From Pseudomonas sp. PB106 (lineage in GTDB: Bacteria > Pseudomonadota > Gammaproteobacteria > Pseudomonadales > Pseudomonadaceae): 64,000 nt of DNA. The translations under genes were made by a program, and so were the position numbers. The notes under the pieces are model-generated. The model was not told the origin of the DNA. It saw only the letters and a program-made list of their open reading frames with translations, and did no database searches. Shown piece by piece: positions 1 through 8,364 of the stretch (position 1 is its first letter; every line of letters begins with the position of its first letter). The stretch is taken from contig NZ_RWIM01000070.1 of the NCBI RefSeq assembly GCF_009764645.1, positions 1-64,000 on the forward strand, given 5' to 3'.

Positions 1-2
1 TC

Positions 3-815
3 GCCATCCCGCGGATCGGCATGGAAGTGCTGGTCACTTTCCTCGAAGGCGATCCCGACCAGCCGCTGGTCACCGGATGCCTGTACCACAAGGAAAACGT
101 CGTCCCCTACGACCTGCCGGCGAACAAGACCCGCAGCACCTTCAAGACCCTCAGTTCACCGGGCGGCAAGGGTTACAACGAATTCCGCATCGAAGACAAG
201 AAAGGCGTCGAACAGATCTACATCCACGCCCAGCGTGATTGGGACGAAAACATCGAGCACGACCAGAAAATCCGTGTCGGCAACGAACGGCATGACACCG
301 TTGAAGCCAACACGCTGAGCGAGTTCAAGGTTGAAGAACACCGGATTACCCATCTGGATCGAATCAGCGAGATGCGCGCGAATGATCACCTGACGGTGGG
401 TGTGACGCAGCATTTGAAGGTCGGGACTGCGCAGTTTGTTGAGGCGGGGACCGAGATTCACTATCACGCTGGTGAGAAGGTAGTGATTGAGGGTGGCATG
501 GAACTCACAGCCAAGGCTGGCGGGAGTTTTGTGAAGGTCGATGCGGGTGGTGTGACCATCAGTGGTGCTGAGGTGAAAACAAACTCGGGTGGCTCACCGG
601 GCTCCGGCACCGGGATTGCCATCCTCGCCCCACTCATTCCTGGCCTCGCGGCGATCGATAACGCCGGTCGTCTGTTGCAAACCCGCATCAATCAAATGAT
701 GCAGGCAGAGTCACTCGCCGTGACGCCGAAACTCAAAGCGCCTACCGGCATCTGCGTCGAATGTCTGAAGAAAGCCATGCGCGAAAAACTCGCCTTGCAG
801 TCGGGGGCTAATTGA
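3..815 (+). CDS. vgrG: Type VI secretion tip protein VgrG (TssI), 3' end
   Basis: The gene enters from the left edge, so only about the last 270 codons are present. The first residues ([18 protein letters not shown]) are the conserved gp5-like OB-fold segment of VgrG. The stretch that follows, with spaced valine and glycine residues around [10 protein letters not shown] and [20 protein letters not shown], fits the trimeric beta-helix needle. The last 60 or so residues after the needle ([15 protein letters not shown] onward) form a short tail with a CVEC motif that may dock the cargo complex. VgrG forms the puncturing tip of the T6SS. The stop overlaps the next start (ATGA), so it is coupled to the DUF4123 gene. 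The start lies outside the window. Confidence 0.95.
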   Translation, partial: AIPRIGMEVLVTFLEGDPDQPLVTGCLYHKENVVPYDLPANKTRSTFKTLSSPGGKGYNEFRIEDKKGVEQIYIHAQRDWDENIEHDQKIRVGNERHDTVEANTLSEFKVEEHRITHLDRISEMRANDHLTVGVTQHLKVGTAQFVEAGTEIHYHAGEKVVIEGGMELTAKAGGSFVKVDAGGVTISGAEVKTNSGGSPGSGTGIAILAPLIPGLAAIDNAGRLLQTRINQMMQAESLAVTPKLKAPTGICVECLKKAMREKLALQSGAN

Positions 816-1654
816 TGACCAAGAGTGACGCTGCAAAAGCCTGGAGCGACGCGCAGAACAACGCACAATCAATATTCGCAATCGTTGAAACAGGCCTGTT
901 GTCGGAGCCTGCGCGATTGCAGTTTGTCAGTGCTGACCCGTCACGACGGCCATTGATGGTGCAACCGGAGTTCGCCGAACTGCGCAACTACGGCCCTTGG
1001 CTGATTGACGTCAGCCATATGGACTTCGAAGCCTTTCTCGCTCACGAATACTTCACCGGCTGCACCGCCATGGCCGGTTGGATTCGCACCGACTGCCCTG
1101 CAGAAAAACTCGCCGCGCACCTAAGTGATGCATTGCTGGCAAAAAATGAAGCCGGCGAAGTTCTGATGATCCGGAGCTACGCCCCCGAAGTGCTGCCTAT
1201 GCTGTACGCACGCGATGATCTGTCCTGGCATGCGTGGCTGTTTGGCCCGCTGCAGGAATGGTGGGTGCCCACAGAAGAAGATCAATGGCACTGTCTGATG
1301 GGCCTCAACCTTGAACAGCCCGGAAGATACGAGCCCATTTTCCTCGACGCAAAGCTGTCGGCGGACATGGAGATTGATCCCCTGCCCTACAGCCTCACCA
1401 CGGAACTGGAAAAAGAAGCGCCTGAAGTGTTTGCCAGCACCTGCCACGGTGCACGGTTGAAACAAGTCAAAGAGGCATTAGACGCTGGCCGTAACCAGGG
1501 TTTGGCCGAACCGGAGGACGTCACGCTATTTGCCAGTCTGCAATTGATGGACCGCGAGTTCCCGGCGAACTGGCCGATGTGGGAAAAGGCGAAAGAACGG
1601 GCAATTGGAGAGAAATTGCCGCTTGGCGTGGTGATGCGAGAGTTGTCGGAATGA
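812..1654 (+). CDS. DUF4123 domain T6SS effector adaptor/chaperone
   Basis: This is a 280-residue cytoplasmic protein with no signal peptide. An N-terminal aspartate/tryptophan-rich region ([22 protein letters not shown]) and the motif [13 protein letters not shown] match the DUF4123 pattern, in which the domain mediates loading of an effector onto VgrG (also called Tap or TEC). It starts inside the vgrG stop codon, so translation is coupled. Its place between vgrG and a phospholipase-like gene is the usual genetic order for an adaptor and its cargo. Assigning the downstream DUF2235 protein as the cargo is inference from this order. Confidence 0.85.
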   Translation: MMTKSDAAKAWSDAQNNAQSIFAIVETGLLSEPARLQFVSADPSRRPLMVQPEFAELRNYGPWLIDVSHMDFEAFLAHEYFTGCTAMAGWIRTDCPAEKLAAHLSDALLAKNEAGEVLMIRSYAPEVLPMLYARDDLSWHAWLFGPLQEWWVPTEEDQWHCLMGLNLEQPGRYEPIFLDAKLSADMEIDPLPYSLTTELEKEAPEVFASTCHGARLKQVKEALDAGRNQGLAEPEDVTLFASLQLMDREFPANWPMWEKAKERAIGEKLPLGVVMRELSE

Positions 1655-1746
1655 GTTTCGTGATGAACATATTGATCAGCACTTTCTGTCTGTCTCAAAG
1701 TTTTCTGGATATTCAAGATGCATTGCTGGATAAGGAATTTACGTAA

Positions 1747-2238
1747 ATGACCGTGGCCATGAATACTAAGCGGCAAAAAATCTGGCATCGCCGCAACCTT
1801 GTCATCGGGGTATTCGTTTTACTGCTGCCTTTCATTGGATCGTATCTTTATAACCAGTTTCGTACGCCGGGCGCGATGTTGACGTCTTCGAACTATATGG
1901 ATCGGCCCATTCTAAGTTTTTGGATAAATGACTTCTGGGGCGGAAATCTCGCCGCAATGGGAGGCGGCGGCACTATGTGCTGCAAAAAAATTCAAGGACC
2001 TACTGTAAAAGTAACTTGGATCCTTAGCCGAACTGGAGAGCAACTCCGCCAAGGGGTAAAAAAAGAAACTCATGAAAGAGTTCTGTCTTTACCTGAACGT
2101 CAACGGACAGATGAGTTTCTACACGTACGATTCCTTCCTGGAAATATCGTAGAACTGAAATGGAGTCCTGACCTCGTTAGCCCATTCGAAAAATTCCACA
2201 GATCTTCAACCAGCCCGCAGCAAGGAAGCCTGAAATGA
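1747..2238 (+). CDS. DUF3304 domain protein, putative effector-associated/immunity protein
   Basis: This 163-residue protein has an N-terminal transmembrane anchor (residues about 18-37, LVIGVFVLLLPFIGSYLY) followed by a periplasmic-type domain with INDFWGGNLAAMGGGGTMCC. The glycine-rich stretch followed by CC is characteristic of DUF3304. An AAGGAA ribosome site lies about 10 bases upstream; a start at 1762 is also possible. Its stop overlaps the next gene start (ATGA). DUF3304 genes recur beside T6SS lipase effectors, so an immunity role is plausible but not shown by sequence. The gene is clearly less GC-rich than the genes after 5 kb. A broken second copy lies just after the effector gene. 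Confidence 0.8.
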   Translation: MTVAMNTKRQKIWHRRNLVIGVFVLLLPFIGSYLYNQFRTPGAMLTSSNYMDRPILSFWINDFWGGNLAAMGGGGTMCCKKIQGPTVKVTWILSRTGEQLRQGVKKETHERVLSLPERQRTDEFLHVRFLPGNIVELKWSPDLVSPFEKFHRSSTSPQQGSLK

Positions 2239-4061
2239 GCGGAAACTCTAATCTAGATCGTGCTCAAACGGTCAGTACAAAAGCTTGCGCAGGTACTGAC
2301 GGGCAGAAAAAATCAGTTTTGCCCTGCGAGTCCAAGCTACACATCTCATTTTTTTTTGATGGGTTCGGTCGAAATTCGGTCAACGATATTCAGGAAGGTA
2401 ACCTAAGCAATGTGGCCCGCCTGTTTTTCGCACATCCGGATGACACTGGCCAAGACAGAATTCAAACAAATGTGGATCGCCGCAGATTCTACATATCTGG
2501 TCTAGGGTCTGACTTCGATGCGTCACTCGGCGGCGGCGCTGTTAGCAGCGGGGCTGGCATTGACGGCGCGTTGAGCCGAGCCAAAGACAGTGCTTTGAAA
2601 TCCCCCGAAGACACTTTTAGTAAAAGTCCACTTGATGCAGCAAAAGATATTCTCACGGGTAAAAAATGGTGGGAATCTTTGTTAAACAACCTGAAGGTTG
2701 GCAATGTTATCTCCGGAGCTATTAAAGCCGCAGCGCCGGCGGCGCTAGATCTTTTCGGAATAACTCGAGACAACGAGTATACCGCTACTTTTTTCAAAAC
2801 AGGCGTTGATACGCGACTTGAGGCAGCATTTAAAGTCGTAGAAAAGACACTCGCTGATGCAAAAGCAAAAAGTGGCGCGCCTGTAAAGCGTATCTCCATC
2901 TCTGTTTTTGGATATGACTTCGGGGCGAGTCTTGCTCGAGCATTCACCCATAAATTATTCGAAGAGTGTGATCCCGCAACAACTGTTTTTAAAGGCGCCC
3001 AACTCGAAGTGAATTTCGCCGGATTGTTTGACGCGGTGGATCGAAGCGGCGACAGCTCTATTTTACTGGAATATTTCATCCCGTTTGTAAACACTGTGGA
3101 TGATGGCGAGTGCCTCGCTGGGCCTGTTAAATCTGCGCTTCATCTCGTTGCCGCCCATGAGTGCCAGGATTCTCGCCGTTCAAGGCTGATCGGCACTGGT
3201 TCTTCCACTCCAAAATGGGAGGAACGACTAGTACCAGGGACGAGCTACGACGTGGGAGGCGGTTTGAAAAAAACCGACGTCGCTCATAGCACTGAGCTTC
3301 AACTAGCAAGTTTGCATGAAATGTATCAAGCTGCCCGAAAGGCAGGAGTTCCCTTTCCTACACTTAACGAATTGCATGAGAGCCAGCCAGATATCGCCGA
3401 GTACTTCATACTGAACGATCACATCAACGGGGCAAGTGCAATCGGCGCGAGCAAAGATTACATGAGTAAGGCGGGTAATAAAAAAGTATCTGCTGAAAGC
3501 TTCCTAGCTCATCGTCGATTGTATATCCAACGTTTGCGTGGTTTATGGGAACTGTATCGTGGGCAGCATCAAGCATACGACGACCAAGAAGAGCGCTTAC
3601 AACGCCCTATGTTTAGCAAACAAGGCTCAATCGCGCGAGCGCTAGGGATGAGCAGCGAAAGCGACGCGCAAGCTGCAAAACGCGATCGGGCTCTAAAGGA
3701 AACTCAACAAGGCAAGGCCGCCCTCCGCGCCGAACTCAGTTGGCTCGAGGACGTGGACCGAGAGGCCTGGAGGTTGAAAACCAGGTTCCCTACCGCCCCA
3801 GTCAAAGCATTGCTCGACGAATGGTTCGCTCCTGCGCCCAAAGGCCTCAGTTTCGACGTGGAAGATTTGCTCGAATATTACGTAAACGACCAGTACATGA
3901 TTCAGCAGATACCGCAGGGAACCGGCGCCCCATTACCTAAGTATTTCGTCGTTCGAGAGTTCGACATGCCGAGCCTGAACAAAACCAAAGGCATGGCACC
4001 CGACTATCTGGAACAGATGAAGCGGAAACCCTCTGCAGAGTCTCCGGATGCGTCAACATAA
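2235..4061 (+). CDS. T6SS Tle1-like (DUF2235) phospholipase effector with altered catalytic motifs
   Basis: The 608-residue protein begins its hydrolase fold with LHISFFFDGFGRNS and NLSNVARLFFAHPD, the DUF2235/Tle1 N-terminal signature. No signal peptide is present, as expected for T6SS cargo. Where Tle1 enzymes carry the nucleophile motif GFSRGA, this protein has GYDFGA with Asp at about residue 228. GLFDAVD (Asp about 266) matches the usual catalytic-acid strand. Where the family has PGVHSDIGGG, this one reads PGTSYDVGGG (residues about 334-343), so the usual His is replaced by Ser337. It may therefore be inactive, or belong to a subclass using a different nucleophile. It is coupled to the DUF3304 gene and sits third after vgrG, which supports a cargo role. 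Confidence 0.85.
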   Translation: MSGNSNLDRAQTVSTKACAGTDGQKKSVLPCESKLHISFFFDGFGRNSVNDIQEGNLSNVARLFFAHPDDTGQDRIQTNVDRRRFYISGLGSDFDASLGGGAVSSGAGIDGALSRAKDSALKSPEDTFSKSPLDAAKDILTGKKWWESLLNNLKVGNVISGAIKAAAPAALDLFGITRDNEYTATFFKTGVDTRLEAAFKVVEKTLADAKAKSGAPVKRISISVFGYDFGASLARAFTHKLFEECDPATTVFKGAQLEVNFAGLFDAVDRSGDSSILLEYFIPFVNTVDDGECLAGPVKSALHLVAAHECQDSRRSRLIGTGSSTPKWEERLVPGTSYDVGGGLKKTDVAHSTELQLASLHEMYQAARKAGVPFPTLNELHESQPDIAEYFILNDHINGASAIGASKDYMSKAGNKKVSAESFLAHRRLYIQRLRGLWELYRGQHQAYDDQEERLQRPMFSKQGSIARALGMSSESDAQAAKRDRALKETQQGKAALRAELSWLEDVDREAWRLKTRFPTAPVKALLDEWFAPAPKGLSFDVEDLLEYYVNDQYMIQQIPQGTGAPLPKYFVVREFDMPSLNKTKGMAPDYLEQMKRKPSAESPDAST

Positions 4062-4111
4062 ATGTATGCAGATTCAGTGCATACCGAAGAATTGAAATTT
4101 GAACTTCTAGT

Positions 4112-4585
4112 TTGGACTTCGTGCGCTTGATAGATATTGCTGCGGACCCACGTCGAAAACGAACATGGCGAAGAAGGCGAATAGCCCTGGCTGTACTGGC
4201 TTTGCTGCTTAGCTGCGCCACCCCAAAAATCATTGATATATTTCGTACGCCCGGCGCAATGCTGACGTCAGAAAAACTATACAGATCGCCCAATTTTCAG
4301 CTTTTGGATAAATGACTTTTGGGGAGGCAACCTGTTCGCAATGGGTGGCGGAGGGGTTATGTGCTGCCAACGAATTGAGGGTGAAACCGTTCGTGTTTCC
4401 TGGATTCTCAGCAGGACTGGCGAACAGATTCGGCAAGGCGTCAGAAGGAGAACCATGAGGTGATTTTACCGCTACCTCGCCGAAAACGTGGTGATGTGTA
4501 TTTGCACGTGCGCTTTTTACCCAAAAATATTGTTGAGTTGAAATGGAGCCCAGACTTGGTCAGCCCTTTTGCTCCTGTTCCTTAG
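4112..4585 (+). pseudogene. Frameshifted second DUF3304 copy
   Basis: This stretch is a paralogue of the 1747-2238 gene broken by two frameshifts. Frame one, from a TTG at 4112, gives a hydrophobic segment with a lipobox-like LLLSC and then FRTPGAMLTS, identical in that motif to the intact copy. One extra base near 4290-4300 moves the reading to a frame giving SFWINDFWGGN, then GGGGVMCC. A missing base near 4444-4452 restores a frame giving YLHVRFLPKNIVELKWSPDL and a stop at 4585. The reading order of both copies is collinear. It is either a decayed immunity gene or, if the assembly has errors, a working one. Confidence 0.8.
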
Positions 4586-4690
4586 GCAGAGTCTCTTCTC
4601 TAACTAGCTGTTGTAAACATCAGGCACGGGCAGAAAATGCCTCTACCCGTGAGTGTGAGGCAATCCAGACAGAGATCAAACCGGCGCCTT

Positions 4691-4972
4691 TCAACTCAAC
4701 ATTTGCTGCTGCGCCACCTGCAGCAAATCATTGCCATCCTGCGTCAGCAGGTAAAGCGCATGGGTGATGTGTGGAATGTCCTGCACGTCGGCGTGCTTGA
4801 AGCACAGGCAATGCAGGGTTTCGAGCAGGTCGGCGGCGGCGCGGATGCGCTGGACGGCGGCTTCGAGGATGTCTTTCGGGCTGGCTTGTGTGTCGATGAG
4901 CAGCGTCGGGGTTTCGGTGACGTTGCTTCTGAGGGGAAGAAAGCGGTTCGGCAATTGATTGAGAATAGGCAT
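4691..4972 (-). CDS. Small Pseudomonas protein, DUF3077/DUF6124-like
   Basis: This is a 93-residue acidic, helical protein without a signal peptide. The core (TQASPKDILEAAVQRIRAAADLL, then a C-terminal helix ending LLQVAQQQM) resembles the two-helix pattern of Pseudomonas DUF3077/DUF6124 proteins, but the match is weak and from memory. It lies alone, convergent with the end of the T6SS island. Codon use is typical of the host chromosome. The function is unknown. Confidence 0.55.
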   Translation of the reverse strand: MPILNQLPNRFLPLRSNVTETPTLLIDTQASPKDILEAAVQRIRAAADLLETLHCLCFKHADVQDIPHITHALYLLTQDGNDLLQVAQQQMLS

Positions 4973-5308
4973 AAGGATTACTCACGGCTGAATGAGTAAT
5001 GAATTTGCTGACTGTTCTCAGGTGACCAAACCCGAACCACTGATTTTGCAGCGGCACCGGACAATAACCGCCCCGCTCCACCCGCCGAAAGCAGACAAGG
5101 CACCGGCCTTTGTAGGAATTCGCCAAACATCCCGGAGAAAACTACCCCACTCCCTGACAGCCGGCGTTCAGCTCGGTTAACCATCGCTTAACGCTGTGGT
5201 CAAAAAATGTACTGAACCGCACGCCCTCAGCCATTCTGGCTGTCGCCCAGTGCGGCAGGTTCGGCTGAATCACGCCGAACTCTAGAACCGCCACTCGGGA
5301 GTCCTTTC
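4973..5308. other. Intergenic region, no gene seen
   Basis: About 336 bases separate two divergently transcribed small genes. I see no convincing coding frame, RNA gene or repeat. It must hold the promoters of both neighbours. A direct/inverted GGTTAACC and CGCTTAACG pair near 5176-5192 is the only visible sequence pattern and may be chance. Confidence 0.5.
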
Positions 5309-5578
5309 ATGAACATTCGTCCTTTATTGCTCAGCGCCGCCCTCGCCTGCACTGCATTTGCCGGGCTGGCCCAGGCCAATGACACGTCCGCCACCTCCAA
5401 AGCGGTGCCTTATGAGTACGGCATGCCGTTGCATGTGGCAAAAGTGGTGGCATTGACCGAGCCGCCCACTCTGGATTGCAAGGTGATCACAGCCGACATG
5501 AAGTACATCGACGATATCGGTAAGCCTGGAGAAATCAGCTATCGGAAATTGTCTGACGCGTGCAGCTACCAGAACTGA
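5309..5578 (+). CDS. DUF2790 domain secreted small protein
   Basis: This 89-residue protein has a clear Sec signal peptide (MNIRPLLLSAALACTAFAG, cleavage after AQA near residue 23). The mature part has YEYGMPLHVAKVVALTE and a short C-terminal part with two cysteines (LDCKV and DACSYQN). This matches DUF2790, a Pseudomonas family of small periplasmic proteins often expanded into several paralogues. The two cysteines probably form a disulfide. The ribosome site is GGGAGT just upstream of the start. The role is unknown. Confidence 0.85.
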   Translation: MNIRPLLLSAALACTAFAGLAQANDTSATSKAVPYEYGMPLHVAKVVALTEPPTLDCKVITADMKYIDDIGKPGEISYRKLSDACSYQN

Positions 5579-5667
5579 CAGAAAGCTCTGATTTGCCGCT
5601 GTGCGGTAGGCGTGGAGGGTTTCGGCGGTTATGCTCGGGGCCCTCTTCACTGCCGCAAGGATTGGCC

Positions 5668-6066
5668 ATGCAGTTGTCGTTTCGCACGTTGTCGGGCATC
5701 ACCGCTTCCCTTTGTTTTCTGCTCGCATTGGGCTGGGGATTTTTCCCCGAAATGATCTTGGCAATCTGGAGCATCGAGTATTCAGAGGGTGCCGGGTTTG
5801 TCGCGCGCCGTAGTGCGGTGCTGTTTGCAGCGTTGGGGGTGATGTTTCATCTGGTGCGCAACGCACCGCCGTCGCTGGGCCGCAATGCGCTGAGCAACGG
5901 GTTTATCGTTGGTTGTTTTGGTTTGGCGGTGTTGGGTTTTGCGGAGTGGCTCAACGGTCATGCCGGCCCCGGGATTTTGCTCGCGGTGCTGGTCGAGTTC
6001 GCGCTGGGCCTTGGTTTTGTGCAGGCCCGGCGCGTGACGGTCGAAGTGGGTGAAACGGTGCGTTAA
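5668..6066 (+). CDS. Small inner-membrane protein (four TM segments)
   Basis: This 132-residue hydrophobic protein has four predicted membrane helices, around residues 6-24, 45-63, 74-92 and 98-117. I chose ATG 5668, preceded by AAGGATT, because it begins directly with the first helix. The pattern of alternating helices with VARRSAVLFAALG resembles small DUF4345-like membrane proteins, but I cannot assign a family firmly. It follows the DUF2790 gene by about 90 bases on the same strand and may share its transcript. Confidence 0.65.
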   Translation: MQLSFRTLSGITASLCFLLALGWGFFPEMILAIWSIEYSEGAGFVARRSAVLFAALGVMFHLVRNAPPSLGRNALSNGFIVGCFGLAVLGFAEWLNGHAGPGILLAVLVEFALGLGFVQARRVTVEVGETVR

Positions 6067-6332
6067 ACGGCTCTGGATCGCGGACTGTAGTGCTGTTGCG
6101 CAGTCTGCTTGTTCAGGTCCGATCGCAACCCTGCGATCAGTTCGTTTATTTCACGACAGCCATTGAGGTGGCTGGCATCAATTCCACTGACCAGTAAATC
6201 GACCTGATCGGTTTGATGATCGCCGAACACTTTGACGGTCATCGACAGATCCGGCGACAACGTGCACTGGCAGCGTTTAGGCAGAAAACTGCTTTCAATG
6301 ATATTGCGTAGTTCCAAGGCAGACAGAAACAT
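6063..6332 (-). CDS. DUF1652 domain protein
   Basis: This 89-residue protein starts MFLSALELRNIIESSFLPKR and contains LLVSGIDASHLNGCREINEL, the conserved layout of DUF1652, a family largely restricted to Pseudomonas. The start at 6332 is fixed by a good AAGGAGAG ribosome site; the frame is open further upstream but without such a site. The C-terminus overlaps the end of the convergent membrane-protein gene by four bases. The function is not known. Confidence 0.85.
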   Translation of the reverse strand: MFLSALELRNIIESSFLPKRCQCTLSPDLSMTVKVFGDHQTDQVDLLVSGIDASHLNGCREINELIAGLRSDLNKQTAQQHYSPRSRAV

Positions 6333-6579
6333 GGCGAACCCTCTCCTTACTGTGAGATTGCCAATCAAGTATTCACGCTGACCGTTGCAGCCCCTGCACG
6401 GGTGTATCCCCGCTGTTTCCCTGGGTGCGACAAGCGGTTGTACTGCGAAATGCCCATTGGAGTGTAGGCGCACAAACCCGGTGCGCCGCACTAAAACAAC
6501 GCATAAAACGTGCCTCTCATCGGTTGATTTTGACCCTCGAAATATCAAGCACTTGGCGAAGTTGCCAGCGTTTTGCTAT

Positions 6580-6623
6580 TTGCAAAATGCAAGATCTGCC
6601 GTTTGCAGCACTGCAATTTGCAA
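6580..6623. promoter_or_regulatory. Cluster of TTGCA/TGCAA inverted repeats upstream of ecotin
   Basis: TTGCA-AAA-TGCAA (6580-6592) is a perfect inverted repeat. It is followed by TTGCA-GCAC-TGCAA (6603-6616) and a further TTGCAA (6618-6623). The sites lie in a 368-base gene-free stretch, 80-120 bases before the ecotin start. Such repeated dyads suggest an operator or upstream activator site. I do not know the regulator. Nothing else is recognisable between 6333 and 6700. Confidence 0.4.
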
Positions 6624-6700
6624 GTCGACAGCGGTTTCCATTCATCTACCATGACAGTAAGAATGCCGATCACTCACCCTACACCCGCACGGAGGCACCC

Positions 6701-7186
6701 ATGGGTTCTTTACGCGTCTACGCGACCACCGGCCTGATCATCGCCAGCCTGTCCAATCTCGCCAATGCGGCCAAGCTCGAAGACGTCGCACCGTTTCCGA
6801 AAGCCGAAGCCGGTTTCAGCCGCCAGGTCATCCACCTGCCCAAACAAGAGCAGGAAGAGAACTTCCAGGTTGAAATCCTCGCCGGCAAAACCCTTGAGGT
6901 GGATTGCAACCGTCAACGCCTGGGCGGCGTGCTCGATGAAAAAAATCTCGAGGGCTGGGGCTATCGGTTCTATCGCCTGGAAAAAGTCATCGGCCCGATG
7001 AGCACGATGATGGCCTGCCCGCCTGGCAGCCAGAAGAAACGCGCCTTTGTACCCGTCGTCGGCGATGGCTTCATGCTGCGTTACAACAGCAAATTGCCCG
7101 TCGTGGTGTACGCACCCTCGGACGTTGAAGTGCGTTATCGCATTTGGTCAGCCTCGGACAAAGTCAGCACCGCACTTCAGCAATAA
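6701..7186 (+). CDS. eco: Ecotin, periplasmic serine protease inhibitor
   Basis: The 161-residue product has a signal peptide (about residues 1-23) and a mature domain with all ecotin hallmarks: [40 protein letters not shown], the reactive loop STMMACP (residues 101-107) and [15 protein letters not shown]. The Met103-Met104 pair corresponds to the broad-specificity P1-P1' site. Cys69 and Cys106 should form the loop disulfide. Ecotin dimers inhibit trypsin, chymotrypsin and elastase-type proteases and protect bacteria from host or predator proteases. A GGAGG ribosome site lies five bases before the ATG. Confidence 0.96.
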   Translation: MGSLRVYATTGLIIASLSNLANAAKLEDVAPFPKAEAGFSRQVIHLPKQEQEENFQVEILAGKTLEVDCNRQRLGGVLDEKNLEGWGYRFYRLEKVIGPMSTMMACPPGSQKKRAFVPVVGDGFMLRYNSKLPVVVYAPSDVEVRYRIWSASDKVSTALQQ

Positions 7187-7191
7187 TCCCC

Positions 7192-8205
7192 CTACGCCGG
7201 TGCGCCGCATGCCGCCGCGCGCTCGGCGACATGGCGCAGGCTGTCGAAGTTGATATTGGCGCCCGAGTCGATGGCAACGAAGGTTTGATCGCTAGCGCCG
7301 GTCCGCGTCACGTACTGCTTGATTCCGGCAACCGCCAGAGCACCGGAAGGCTCGGTGATCGAGCGGGTATCGTCGTAGATGTTCTTGATCGCCGCGCAGA
7401 GGTCGTCGTTGCTGACAGTGATCACCTCGTCCACGCAGAAGCGGCACACCTCAAATCCGAATGCGCCAATCTGCGCCACCGCCACACCGTCGGCGAAGGT
7501 GCCGACATTAGGCAGCACCACGCGTTGACCCGCTTCCATGGCGGCCTTAAGACACGCCGAGTGTTCGGACTCCACGCCAACGATCCGTACTTCGGGACGC
7601 AGGTATTTGATGTACGCCGCGATGCCCGCGATCAAACCACCACCGCCCACGGGAATGAAGATCGCATCGAGCGTGCCTTGATGCTGACGCAGAATTTCCA
7701 TGGCCACCGTACCCTGCCCGGCAATCACATCAGGATCATCGAACGGTGACACGAAGGTGCGTCCAGTCTGCTCGGCCAATTGCAGGGCGTGGGACAGGGC
7801 AAACGGAAAGCTTTCGCCATGCAACCGCGCTTCGGCGCCGCGACTGCGCACGCCAATGACTTTCAACTCGGGTGTCGTGGAAGGCATGACAATCGTTGCG
7901 CCGATGCCCAGTTCGCGCGCCGCCAATGCCACGCCTTGCGCATGATTACCGGCGGATGCGGTGATCACCCCGCGTGCTTTCTGCTCGTCACTCAGTTGGA
8001 CGAGTTTGTTGTAGGCGCCGCGAATCTTGAAGGAGAACGTCGGCTGCAAGTCTTCGCGCTTGAGCAAGATCCGGTTACCCAGCGCTTCAGACAGTGCTGG
8101 CGCCGCTTGCAACGGTGTACGCACGGCAATGTCATACACGGGCGCAGCCAGGATCTTCTTTACATAGTGCTCAAGCAGGGTTCGCTGGTCGGCGGTGTAT
8201 GGCAT
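7192..8205 (-). CDS. ilvA: Threonine dehydratase, short form lacking the regulatory domain
   Basis: The 337-residue PLP enzyme deaminates threonine to 2-oxobutanoate, the first step towards isoleucine. The PLP lysine is in FSFKIRGA (Lys60); the asparagine loop SAGNHAQG and the glycine loop PVGGGGLIAG are intact. The N-terminus closely resembles biosynthetic IlvA, but the protein ends just after SGANINFDSLRHVAERA, where full-length IlvA (about 500 residues) continues into two ACT-like domains. It therefore probably escapes isoleucine feedback. No remnant of the regulatory domain fits between its stop and ecotin. The ribosome site is AGGAG. A leader peptide and attenuator precede it, which suggests control at the RNA level. 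Confidence 0.9.
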   Translation of the reverse strand: MPYTADQRTLLEHYVKKILAAPVYDIAVRTPLQAAPALSEALGNRILLKREDLQPTFSFKIRGAYNKLVQLSDEQKARGVITASAGNHAQGVALAARELGIGATIVMPSTTPELKVIGVRSRGAEARLHGESFPFALSHALQLAEQTGRTFVSPFDDPDVIAGQGTVAMEILRQHQGTLDAIFIPVGGGGLIAGIAAYIKYLRPEVRIVGVESEHSACLKAAMEAGQRVVLPNVGTFADGVAVAQIGAFGFEVCRFCVDEVITVSNDDLCAAIKNIYDDTRSITEPSGALAVAGIKQYVTRTGASDQTFVAIDSGANINFDSLRHVAERAAACGAPA

Positions 8206-8249
8206 GGTCGTCTCCTGACGTTTTTTTCAGAACCCCGGAGACAGAAAGT

Positions 8250-8318
8250 AAAAACCCGCCTCTAGGGCGGGTTGGGTGCTGCAGTCGTGAGCTAGCCCGC
8301 CAAATGAGGAATGGCGGA
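8250..8318 (-). promoter_or_regulatory. Transcription attenuator upstream of ilvA
   Basis: On the minus strand three alternative stems can form. Segment 1 (CCGCCA, complement near 8313-8318) pairs with segment 2 (TGGCGG, near 8297-8302). Segment 2 (GGCGGG, 8296-8301) can instead pair with segment 3 (CCCGCC). Segment 3 (AACCCGCC, 8266-8273) pairs with segment 4 (GGCGGGTT, 8253-8260) followed by TTT, an intrinsic terminator. Segment 1 overlaps the isoleucine codons of the leader peptide and segment 2 its stop codon. This is the classic arrangement of amino-acid attenuators. Confidence 0.7.
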
Positions 8319-8357
8319 AATAATGCTTGGTTGGCAGCGCAATACGGTGAAAGTCAT
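8292..8357 (-). CDS. ilvA leader peptide (21 residues)
   Basis: A 21-codon frame reads MTFTVLRCQPSIISAIPHLAG and ends with TAG at 8292. Six residues are Ile, Val or Leu, including an ATT-ATT-TCC-GCC-ATT run positioned in segment 1 of the attenuator. Stalling at these codons would free segment 2 to pair with segment 3 and let transcription pass into ilvA. No Shine-Dalgarno is visible. The predicted transcription start is only a few bases before the ATG, so the RNA may be nearly leaderless. Translation is inferred. Confidence 0.6.
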   Translation of the reverse strand: MTFTVLRCQPSIISAIPHLAG

Positions 8358-8364
8358 GGGCTGA

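Noticed and set aside
3231..3260. PGTSYDVGGG as a hidden nucleophile serine of the Tle-like protein
   Set aside because: The segment aligns with the family's PGVHSDIGGG acid/His loop, not with a nucleophile elbow, so it does not restore a GxSxG motif.
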